Shown: positions 48,901-59,611 of the stretch, piece by piece
Position numbering within the stretch: position 1 is the first letter of the stretch
Layout of the letters: each line of letters starts with the position of its first letter
Assembly: GCA_964034945.1 (NCBI GenBank)
Contig: OZ035963.1
Coordinates: 3,998,328 to 4,062,327 of the forward strand
Direction: 5' to 3'
DNA length: 64,000 nucleotides
Source of the DNA: Chrysopilus asiliformis
Lineage: Eukaryota > Arthropoda > Insecta > Diptera > Rhagionidae
The notes under the pieces: model-generated
The model's input: the letters and a program-made list of their open reading frames with translations, nothing else
Told to the model about the DNA's origin: nothing
Database searches by the model: none
Translations under genes and position numbers: made by a program

Positions 48901-49410
48901 ACGGATCGAATTTTCTTTACAAATTCTGGGAGCGTTTTTTCAATATTATTGTCTAAAGTGGAAAGGATGACATCGCGGCACGTGGATGGGTTTATGTCGA
49001 CTATTTAAGTCTCTCAGCTCTACGAACGTCTTTTGTTTATTCTTGCATACTGTACCACTCAGATAACCCCAAAAGAAATATTCTACATTGTAGAACGTCT
49101 GGAGATTTCTAGCAAGTTGTTAGATTGTACATTGCTTAGAATTAAGAAAACGGATCTACCGATTTCGATTAAATTTTTTACAAGGGTAGAGTTACTTTCA
49201 GAATAAAGGATATGATACGTTATATTCAGTTTCTCTTATCGTTCAGTATCCCTCGCCTGATAACTGTTCACCCGTTCGACCTATTGGGACACAGTTTTTT
49301 TATATTAGATAGAGATCTTGCCGACAAGCATCTGACAAAAAAAAATCCTCTGTCTGTGAAACCTCTGCTTAATCGTCCAACCTCTGCTTAATCATCCAAC
49401 CTCTGCTTAA

Positions 49411-49776
49411 AGCTAGAACCTGAATCGTACGTCGATGCGTCCGTCATGCGTCCGTCCGGTTGACAGTTCGATGCGGTGACAGTTGCGTACGGCAACGAAT
49501 CTGGAGTTAATTCATTGTTTTGCACTTCTTCTATTAGTTTATCGTCGAAACAATTACTTTCAGTTTGTTCCATACTTAAATTGCTTAAATCGTAAACAAA
49601 CTCTTTTGCGAAATGACATTTCCGTGCGTTGCCGCATGTAAAAGTAGAAAGTCGACCTACTCTATGCGGTTGCCGCATCGGAAAACCTATTATTAGTGGA
49701 GTACTAATAGCAGCCCGTTGATTTTACTCGAACTGTCAACGTGACAGACGCATCGACGTACGATTCAGGTTCTAGC
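49411..49776. mobile_element. 366-bp TTAA-flanked element (Kolobok/piggyBac-type, non-autonomous)
   Basis: TTAA precedes (49407-49410) and follows (49777-49780) the segment. The terminal inverted repeats are AGCTAGAACCTGAATCGTAC on the left and GTACGATTCAGGTTCTAGC on the right, continuing into GTCGATGCGTC / GACGCATCGAC, over 30 bases nearly perfect. It is inserted in a 19-bp tandem repeat, which gives an unambiguous before-and-after view. The + strand carries a short frame at 49613-49696 described separately. The longer frame at 49388-49678 (-) runs out through the terminal repeat and into the array, so it is not a gene. Confidence 0.85.
49613..49696 (+). pseudogene. Possible THAP zinc-finger remnant (27 codons)
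   Basis: The frame reads ATG ACA TTT CCG TGC and ends at TAG after 27 codons. The peptide begins MTFPCVAACKSRKSTY and continues SMRLPHRKTYY. A cysteine pair three residues apart, followed by Lys-Ser, right after the initiator Met is how THAP domains start (C-x2-4-C). THAP domains occur in P-element and Kolobok transposases, and TTAA duplications fit Kolobok. Only the first quarter of a THAP domain would be present and the distal C-x2-H pair is missing, so any coding role is lost. This is inference from a short motif and could be coincidence. Confidence 0.35.
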
Positions 49777-50273
49777 TTAATCGTCCAACCTCTGCTTAAT
49801 CGTCCAACCTCTGCTTAATCGTTGATCAATTGAGTGATTTTGATCCTGTTTTCACCATGCAGGTCGTGACTTCAACAAATGTTCTGCGTACTTAAATTTA
49901 CCAGCTTCATGTTATATCCTGAACAACTGAAGTAATTTTTATCGATTTTTTGTCAAGCTTTAGGTAGTTTTAGTTCCGAGGAAAATAGGAAGTCTGCAAA
50001 CCGAGGAAGATAGAAAGGTCGGGAGACGGGGAAGCCGTAGGAAGATCTTGTGACGATAATACAAATTCACCTTTTTTTCAGAAAACTTTGCACTAGGGGT
50101 TGACCAATCTGATATCGGAATTTTCAAATTCGAAACAAATGGTCCTGTAAGGATAAGCAAATAACTTTCTAGTTTTTCTTGAGAAAAGTTAGCATCAGAT
50201 TTTTTTAATCATGCATCTAAGATGAAAATTTTGATACCCCGATTTTCTAAAGAGATGTTAAGAAAGTGATTTA

Positions 50274-50545
50274 CACTCAGAAAAATGTTCAGGTCAACTT
50301 TTTGTCAGGTTAACTCTGACCTTACAGAGGTTTCTGTAAGCCAGCTAGCGGTCAGAGTTAACCTATCTAAGGTCAACTCGTGCAGCTCCCAATGCCCTAC
50401 TTCACCTGCTGGTGGCTTAATTTCAGAATTTCTCCGACCACAGGTCAACTCAGTTTTACTTGCCCACATGCAGGCGAACGCGCGCCTGCCCAAGGCCAAT
50501 TACGCCGTATGTAGGTCGTCGAGTTAGCCTCCATTTTTCTGAGTG
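50274..50545 (+). mobile_element. 272-bp CACTCAG-ended MITE, copy 4
   Basis: Perfect CACTCAGAAAAATG / CATTTTTCTGAGTG ends, length 272, TA on both flanks. An internal nested hairpin is intact: AGGTTAACTCTGACC (50307-50321) pairs with GGTCAGAGTTAACCT (50350-50364), and inside it TTACAGA pairs with TCTGTAA. This is the cleanest copy and probably the closest to the active consensus. Overlapping open frames on both strands are by-products. Confidence 0.9.
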
Positions 50546-51595
50546 TACCTGAATGTTTTCCGTATACTACTAAAGCGTATACAAAATTCTTTGACCCGAC
50601 AACGACAGGTCCACATTCTAGTTAATATAAATAGGCGTTTTGAAAACATCTGAAGTTGACATACGAAAACTCTATTTGAATCACTCTTCATTTAAATTTC
50701 CAGATTTCGAAAAAAAACTCCCTTATATTTAATTCTCCAGGATGGAAATTTTTCAGCAGTTTGAACACATGAATTTTTCGTTATCGCAGTGTTAAACACA
50801 CTGTGTTAAACGCAATGTTTAAATTCCAGAAATTAAAGAAAAAAACTTTAAGACGAAAAATCTTCCGTATTCGTTTTTATGCACTGTACATATTTTGTAA
50901 AATATTTTAATCCAGAATTATTTTATGATTTACTTCAATAGATTTAGAATAGAAAGTGACAGTGCGAAAAATCATTTTTGTAAATATTTTTCAATAAACG
51001 ACTGAAACTGTCATTTTCGACCTGTAAATAATTTATTTAAGCAAAAATTCTTTAAATTTTTAGATATACTGCCTATATTATCTTTTTCGATCTTAAATAA
51101 AATTCATATCTCATTCTTTATCTTTAATTAAATGTAGTTACGAAAAGGAAAAAAAATATTTTTTTTGTTTTTTTAGTTTTCCTATTTTTTATTGAGAAAA
51201 ATTTAAGCATCCTGTTCAAAATAAAAAAAAAAGAATAGTTTCATAGTCATTTTTAGAAGTTTTCGTTTTTTGTTTCCCTCCGAAAATATAAATAGTTTCT
51301 ATTTCACTATCATCTTCATCAATTTAGCAAATATAATTTTAAATAATAAACGTTTTCATTGAACAATATTTGTTTTATTGTTTGTAAGGAAGTTTTTGTT
51401 GAAATGCATTTTTGTTGTTAAAATGCATAAATTGATCGATAAAGCAAATATAGTTTAATAAATATTTTCTCATTTTGAAAAAAAATGTATATTTTAAGAA
51501 CAAAAAAAAAAGAAATTCTTTCTTTTTTAATTTTTATGATTTTTTATGAATTTTGAGGCAAAATATTAAATGTCCAAATATAATCCATTTTATAG

Positions 51596-51715
51596 CCGAG
51601 TGTCTGTCATGAGAGGGCAAGTGATCACTCCTCAAGGATTGGGAATTGTTGGCATTCGTGTGTCTGTGGATCGTGATTCTAGATTCGGATTCACTTTGAC
51701 GCGGCAAGGAGGATG
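51596..51715 (+). CDS. Ten-m: Teneurin exon: start of transthyretin-like domain
   Basis: The exon begins after CATTTTATAG with C completing a split codon, then 39 codons from [14 protein letters not shown] through [20 protein letters not shown] to RQGG, ending with TG before GTAAGT (Trp if the next exon starts with G). RGQV.T..G.GI.G..VSV followed by G-[FY]-T-[LI]-TR is the first part of the carboxypeptidase-regulatory-like β-sandwich (the transthyretin-related domain) that precedes the FN-plug in teneurins. This domain packs against the base of the β-propeller and YD shell outside the cell. The exon fits either the cysteine-rich exon or the microexon, since both donors leave two codon bases. 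It is too short to appear as an open frame with a start codon. Confidence 0.95.
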
Positions 51716-54700
51716 GTAAGTACTATTTTTTTAAATTTGCATTTTATTTCAAATAAAAATACTTGGAAAAATAAACGTAGAGAATTTTGATAATGATTCG
51801 ATAAAATTTAGCAAAAAAATCGAGGAATTTTAAACAGTGTTCCCTTTCAACAGACATTATTTGGAACTCCTTGGAAACTGACTCTGTGCGAATAAAACCC
51901 CCAGGACAAGCTAAAACTGTAGCTCGAAAACCCTTGAACCGATTAAGACAAATGTTTTTCTCAATTTTTTCCGCAAAAGAGGCCGAGAGAAAAGTCTATC
52001 AAAAATCGTGGATTTTCCTTGTCAGTTCAAAAGAATTTCTCTCTCCTAATATGTTATCGGGTGTTTTGTGTTCATGTTTAACGACAATGTTTTCCAGAAA
52101 CCCACTTTAAACATCTTTGTTTTTGAAAATCGATGCACAAGTAATCGCCAAAATTAAATTCACTAAAATATTTAATCACATTTGATTACTTCCACATTTT
52201 ACGAATATCATAAAAACCTAATTACTTTACAAAACAGTTTGTGCGAAAAAAAAAAATTATCTGGATGATTTTATAATTTTCATAATAAAGCGAAAATATG
52301 CCGGATTCTAATTAAATTCAAGATATTAAAATTAATTCATTAACATTAACTCCAGAAGTTTTATCCCAAATCATTTGTGACCTGATTGTAATCCAATATT
52401 CAGTCAACCAGAAATATAATGATAATTAGTTTACTAATACACGCTCGCACTCATACGCACAGTCACACAAAAATATATAAACTACTCAATTATAAACAAA
52501 TAAGCTGAATTGAATATTGTATGGGTATATAGAAATTTTATACCAATCTATATTCGTTAGTATAGATTTTTTTGTATTTACATTTATTGCGAAAATCAAT
52601 TTGCTCCTCAATTAATAATTGATATTAACCCATAAACATAATTACAACATTGTTTCTTATAATCATCGAAAAATACACTAAATATCGTTGAATTATCGTA
52701 TCGTCGTGGCCGGCTAGTGTAGATGGTTGATATTTTTCTCACAAGACATTAAACAAGATCAATGTGTTTGTTGTTTGTCTCCAAAAATACAATTCGCCCT
52801 TAAATTTTCGTTTATTTGACGATGGCGGAAGTGAGATTCCTCTTCTCCCTTGCTTCCGTATATATAAATATTTTTGGCTCATGTTCATCTCGACTGTGCC
52901 CAAGAAGGGCAAAAAAGAAATTTTTTTTTAGCCAAAAAAAATGTAATTATGTTTAGTGTACATAATACTTGCCAATTTATATCACTATAGACATTTACAA
53001 AAGTGTAGATAGTCATCCCGTATATTGGAATTGCCATTATTTTGTACGAGGCTCTCTTGCATATAAGATCCTTTATACTCAGCATTTAATACCAACATTA
53101 TAAGATACTATATGTATGTATCTATATTTAATTTCAATGTCTAAAAACTTTATAAAAAGCTGTAGCTATAGGCCATCCCCAAATATAAACAAAAAGGATA
53201 TAAATTTTGCTAATTGAAATTTATACTCGTCTATTGATTTTATGCTGGAACCAACATCCCCCCGTGTATACCTCCTTGTTACTTGGCTAATTCACCCTCC
53301 GCGACAGATCACAGCCAGTGCCAATGTTGGCTGATGCCGCCGATGTGTTTGTACTGGGCGATGTTAATTTAATTAGAGGTGCGGGAGTTTTCTGTTTACA
53401 TAACATGAACGAAACGATCGGGTGAAATGAGTTTTCTACCAAGAGGGCTGCAAGAAAGTTCTTGTGACGACGACAACGACAACGACGACACTTCCCCAAT
53501 GGAAGCCACCATCCCCATAAATGGAATCGAGAAATGGGTTGCGCGGGTAAAGAAGTTACTATGTTTAGGTCGGCCGCCGGAAAATGGCCAAAAAGGGATG
53601 AATTTTAGGTTTCCATATTCTTCAAGGCTATATAAATTTTATCTCGTTTCATTCAACTCGCTCGGTATATATATACGACGACCAACGAAAAACCAATAGC
53701 AAAATTCATCTAAATTCAAATTTAATAAATATACCCCACCCCTTCCCACATAATGCTGCGTTGAGCTGAGATACACATTGTACACATATCAAGCATGTAA
53801 TTCTATGTGTATTTTATTTGATATTTCCAAAATTACTTGCCCCTGCACATCCCTCTCCTGTCCCCTGACCGATGTCACTGCTGATGGTAAAAATATTGAA
53901 AAAGGAGGAAGACTTATGAGCTTAAAGCATGATATGAAAATGTCTTGTGACATCCATCATATGAAAACTTTCACATCGACATAGAGAAAATTTAGATTCG
54001 TGGCTTTGTATTCTACTCTTTCTATTGAATTTTACTTTTTTAGTTTAATTAAATCCAAGTTCTTAAAATTCCTTAACCGCTCCCACAAAAACATAAATTA
54101 TGCAGTGTTGCATATTGGAATGTGGGAAAAAACTATTTTTGGGAAATAATCTGGCAATTAAATTAAGAATGTTGATAGTCCTAATTCTTACAATCACGAA
54201 AATTGGGAAATTTTTTTGTAGACGGCTTGGGGTGAAATTCTAGCGATGCCTTTTTTACCTCGAAGAACACTCAACAGATTAATATGAAGTTTTAGTTCAC
54301 GTTTTCTATTGCTCACGATAACAAGTTGTGTTAAGATCACTCGACCGACTAATCTGAAATGTTGTCTCAAAAGGAAGAAGAAAAAGGGGGAAAAATACAT
54401 TTTTCCAACACGTTTGAACAAATTCCTTTAAAAATAGCCCAGTTTTTTCCGCGTAAATTAGAGGTTCAATATTTCATAACATTTTCCTTTTCCTAGCGAC
54501 TGTAATTTTTGCCTTTTCAACCCCCTCCCCCCCCCTTCTCCACCCCCTCGCACTCTTCTCCTTGTCAAGCATTTCGACGGTTTCATTATGGCATTTAATA
54601 CTTACCGCACAGCTTTCTAAATATTTCACCGTATTTTCACAAATTATAAAAACACAATCGATACCAAAATATTGTAAAATATCATAATTTATTCACACTT

Positions 54701-57700
54701 TCCTTGTAATTATTTCTCAATTTTATATATTTTAACCACCGATTTCACAAAATAACCCAAACAAAATTGAAAAGGATTTGTTGAATTTTCAATCTATATT
54801 TCCATTTATTGTTTTCTGGTGATCTGATAAATATAAAATCAATTAAAATCCAATTGGTGAAATTTCCACAAATATGTTGCTCCCCAAAAATATCCGCATT
54901 GTTTTGCTGCTAAACCAATTGCACAGATATTTATGCTGGATTGAATTTTGTAGTCAAGGAACAAACAATTTTTTTTTCCAAAAACTCTGGTGAAGTCCCT
55001 AAAAACTAAACACGAACGTGAACATTTATAGATAACGTATCCCTTTTGTGGTACCACTGCCATAGAAACATGTGTGTTTAGAAAATGGCAAATGATTATT
55101 TCGAATAGTTTTGTGGGTTGTTTTTTAACTGATTCGGGGAACAAGCAATCGACACCAATCTGCAAAACCACATTTCGATCTAAAACTAAATGGGAAAACT
55201 TGAATAATCAACAAAATAGGGGCATTAATATGTTATGCATTGATATTTTGCAATCCAATGAGCATCAGTACCTCACCTCGCGCACCCGTACCTAGAATCC
55301 TATATAGGAACCTTCAACAATATTCGACCTCATAGTGAGACTGTTTTTGAATAATTGGAAAAATTTTCACTCTATGTATAACTACGGATATGTATAACTA
55401 CGGATATGTACAAATTTATGACGATATTTCCACCATTTATAATTGAATGTGGTGGGCAGGACTCATAGACGGACAAATAAATAAATAAATGATAAAGGAG
55501 AAATAAAAACAAAGTGATAGCCGCGAGCAAATCGATAATAAATATATATCCCAGTTACGTACGTGCTTATTTGATAATGGCTAACCAGCAAATTGAGCGA
55601 CAAGCTTTTGAATTTTTAAACGTTGCATCCTTCCTATAGCCGTGCCACCCAATTTTATTTTTCCACCATCGCCATATGAATACGGAGAGTTCCCAACAAA
55701 TCAGTTTTCAAACCCTTTCTTCTATATTATAAGGAAAACTACCGGTTATAGAGGGTGATAATAATGAACGAACATTCATATGTGATAAATCAACCACACG
55801 AGTCTTTTCGAATTACAGGTGCTTTACGGATTAACTATATGTAATTTTATTTCTAAAAATAGGCACAATCGAAATTTGGTGTCAACATTATATAATTTCA
55901 ATCATTGTTTTTCCAGTAATTATAATGGGAAAGATGTGTTTTTAATGGTATTTAAGAATGTCCTATGATCGTATATGTCACGCACTGTGGGGGAGGATAA
56001 TTGTAGGGGTCTGCGTGAGTATGACGCTCAATTCCATACAAAAAACACCGAAAAAGCAAGACGAAGCAGGAAGAAAGGAGGAGAGGTTTAAAAAGGCGAC
56101 AAGGTTTCGTAATAAATTTCATCTCTGCGGTGGCACCACAAGTTTCAAATGGATTCCGGTTAATATATTGGACTGGAACATTTGTAAGGTTTTGCTGCAA
56201 CCCATCAAATGGAACATTGGAAGCTATTAGGAGTAGCAAGCAAAGCAAAATACATAATTATTGACAAATTTTTGCTCTTTTCTCCGACTGCCTAGCACAA
56301 ATGATATTATTTAAAATTTCAGATCAATCGGTTGAGTGATTTTCAAATAAGAGCTTTTCAGAGCGAGTCCATGTAAGCTTATTTTTTCACGACTTTCATT
56401 TTGTTATTTCGTTTTGATTTTCTTGAAGACCCCTAGGCAAATTACAAAATATTGCAAGCACCGATTATGGCTAAATCTGAAATCCTTTTTTCTTGGGTTA
56501 TCATCAAGATAGTTTCCTCCATAAAAATACCTTCAATAAAGTATAAATCAGACCTAGAAGTTTGAGCGGTTTGTATTACCTACTTCTGTGGTACATAAAA
56601 ACAACGCTGTAAAAAAATATATGTATATCTGAGTAAAGATCGACCAAGAATCGAAAAACTTTACCAATTTCGCTGTTGGCTTTTTTATATTTTTCTCTTT
56701 ACTACAATAAGTACGGAATTTATATAGAAGTATAGATCTGTTTAAAATTGTAGTTTGATAGGGAAAATATTTCGGGTTTTCCATTTTCTGTGGAATTTCC
56801 CATTTATATTTCAATTTTTTAAAAAACGAAAGAAAAATGCCTGAGCCAAGAAGCACTTAAAGAAAAAACAAACAGATAAAATATACAATTTTTAAAATGC
56901 AAGAACAACAAGGAAAATGAAAATTTGCTTTCACAAAATGATGTGAAAAAAGTATATAAACGACTATAAGTCTATATTGAATTTATGTGGACTCGAATAT
57001 ATACTTTTCCCTCTTTATGTTCCCAAAGAAATCAAACTTGATAACAGTAGATAGTTTTATTCATATATTTGTACTACATTATATGGAAAAGTTCAGTCAA
57101 CAATAGTAAAGTTTCGAAAAGAAGAATATTAAATAGAAGCTCACAAGCGATGCAAAGCGCGAAGAGAAAATTCTGCTAAAATCCTGATATTAGGCAATGA
57201 ATATGTCGATCTACCCTTAAGGAAATGGGCGAGGGTGAAACTATCTACACTTCAATTTTCGTAGAATGAAAGTTTTGTACAAGTGGAAACTATCCAAAGT
57301 TGTAAGTAGGACAAAATTTCGTAGTTTGGCTCAGTTATAACTACTTTTATAATACACCATAAGATAGATAGGTAGTATCTACATAACATAGATATAATTA
57401 TGTTGTTTTTCATCGAAAACGATTTCATTCCAGAAAATACTGGCTAAGAAAAACACACACACAGGCACATACAGAGTGTATATATAAAACAGAAACCGCT
57501 TTTGTTGCCTTCAACTCGTTGTATATCTTAGCGAAAAATCGATGATACAGAAATTTAATTGATTTTCTTTAGGAAACTGAAATTAATTTTTCTCTAAGAG
57601 CCATTTAATTATAAAAAAAAGTATAGAGTTTCCTTGAGACGACCCAGACATTCATTCACTCGAAGAAGGGAGAGTTTTCCGTCCATCCCATCATGATGGT

Positions 57701-59250
57701 CGTTATGCTGGGAAAACGGGAAAATCGGTTCGCAAATAATAAAATGGAGGATGGAATCCTTTGCCATAGCGGAACCAAGATAATAGCATAGAAAAGGTAG
57801 AATCAGTGAATATCTTTTACTTACCTCCTTCCGCCATATCGAAAAATACTGGTATTTTTTTCATGCTACTTTATAATTCAGCTACCCTCTATTTTATGCC
57901 TGGATTTTGCCACGGTTGGCATACTCACAGAGAATGTATGACCAAAACAAACTGTTTTTTCAAAAAGAAAAGAAAAAAAAACCTGGAGAAAATGGGAGAG
58001 TAAAAATGGGAAAACTTAAAAATAACGACTGCCGGCATAAAAGACTGCTGGATAGAATCAAAAAGTGAAAAAAACGAACAACTAAAAAGAAAAATCGTCG
58101 GGCCAAAAAAAATACTATGAAAAAAAGAACACTTCTTGGCAAAAAAAAAAATTGAAGTGCGCAATGTGGAAGGGGATGATAAAACTTTTATCCGTTTTTA
58201 AATGGAGGGTAGTTTGTAACATTCTGCTACACACCATTTTACCCCACATTCCTTTTGTTTTTATCTTAATTAAAATCGATAAATGGCGTAAAATATGTGA
58301 TCATAATTTTTAATGGCATTTGGTCGGTTTGCTAGACTCGATTCAAATCCCTTGTACTCCCCGCGACCAGCCGGACAGTGGATACAGACACCCTTAGTCG
58401 TCGTTCTGATCCTGGCCCTCTTACTAGTCAAAAGGATGTTGTTTTCATCGCCCATTTAAGGCTATGCACTTTACACCCTGTCGATAGCATTGTTTGTGAA
58501 CTTTTTTTCCACTTTAGTTAGACCGGAGACAAAAACTCGATAAAAGCTGGTTGTAAACTTGCCCCAAACGAAGAGTTTTCCAATATAGATGTGTGTTTTT
58601 TTTCGATTCTGCTTAAAAAAAACGGGAGGTCATGGGTGGAAATTTAATATTATTACGATTGTGTTGTGGACACCAAATATATTAAAAAAAAAATAGGGAC
58701 GGGATAACTGAAGGCGATATAATTTTAACAAAAGATGTCGTTTCAATTCCATTCGCTGTGTTAAAATTAAAGAGTGCCAGCGAAACTTTTTCAATTTAAG
58801 GATAAAGTAATTAAAGGAAAAGAACTTTTAGTTTTATGTGATATTTTTCTGCTCGTCGTCTTGTTTGATTTCTTTAAAGAAAGCGTATTTTATCGATTTT
58901 GAAATCGTATTAGAAAGAAATTCTTAAAACATGGCCATTAAATGAATCATGCGATTTGAAGTCATTGAACTTTCCGTCTTTAGAGTGTTTTTCTTCGATT
59001 TCTTTTCACTTGTGAGAAACTAGGTGAGAAATGAAATTGTTTTTTATGAAGTTTACTAAAGTATAAAAGTTTGATATAGCAAAATAATTGCGAAGAAAAT
59101 CTATGAGTCTTAATTAATAATCAATCAAATCTAAAATCACGATGGCCTCTTGATTTAGTTGTGAAGAACTATGCTATAATTTTGTCCAAGGGTCCCGGCC
59201 TCTTTTATAGGCAAAAACCAGCAAAAATAATTCAATCTGGTGGCGAAATT

Positions 59251-59611
59251 GCGTCAAAGAATAAAACTACCCTATTTTAGATGTTTTAAAAGAAGGATTT
59301 TTTTTCTAAAACGCCTAAAAATATGCAACTTAGATATACAATCAATAGAAAAATTTAAAAAAAGCTGTATAGACTTCTGTAAAATCTCAGGCCTGGATGG
59401 GAGTACATTTTATATTTGATGAGTCTAAATTTCATCTCAATCGGTACAGTTGTTGTCAAGTTATGGATTTTAAAAGGGAGATGTTCACTTTTTTGGCTAA
59501 GATTTTCGACTTAACGTATTTTTGTCATTGTTTTTTTTCGATTTTCTCAAAAACAACTTGAGTTATCGACTTTTTTTAATTTTTTTAAAATTTTTTCGAA
59601 AGTCAATGAAT
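59251..59611 (+). repeat. ~360-bp dispersed repeat, copy 1
   Basis: It matches 62408-62771 in the same orientation: GCGTCAAAGAATAAAACTAC at the start, TAAAACGCCTAAAAATATGC, TACAATCAATAGAAA, TTTCATCTCAATCGGTACAG, TCAAGTTATGGATTTTAAAA and TTTTCGACTTAACG. The internal word TTTCATCTCAATCGGT is also found, diverged, near 7597, 10166, 33374 and 56317, so older relatives are scattered over the window. There are no terminal repeats and no coding frame. Confidence 0.8.

Larger units (their letters stand above)
49361..49822. repeat. 19-bp tandem repeat interrupted by an insertion
   Basis: Units of CCTCTGCTTAATCGTCCAA occur at 49362-49410 and resume at 49777-49815, with the element at 49411-49776 between them. 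TTAA within the unit served as the target and is duplicated. About five units remain in total. Confidence 0.85.
22123..51595 (+). other. Ten-m: Large teneurin intron (29.5 kb) between microexon and TTR-domain exon
   Basis: The donor is GTAAGT at 22123 and the acceptor CCATTTTATAG ends at 51595. The splice acceptor and the next exon were found by frame continuity from the microexon or the cysteine-rich exon. The intron is AT-rich and carries most of the mobile elements listed separately. Stretches between them (25.0-27.5, 32.2-32.8, 33.2-37.0, 46.0-49.3 and 50.6-51.5 kb) show nothing that I can support beyond simple AT-rich sequence. At 46857-47150 a word CCTTACAAATGTTGCAACC occurs twice, 263 bases apart. 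Confidence 0.75.

Noticed and set aside
49388..49678. 96-codon minus-strand frame that looks protein-like
   Set aside because: It extends through the terminal inverted repeat of the TTAA element into the 19-bp tandem repeat, so it is not an independent gene.
58300..58400. Minus-strand GATTTGAATCGAGTC resembling a tRNA T-arm
   Set aside because: No acceptor stem or D-arm can be paired at the right distance.
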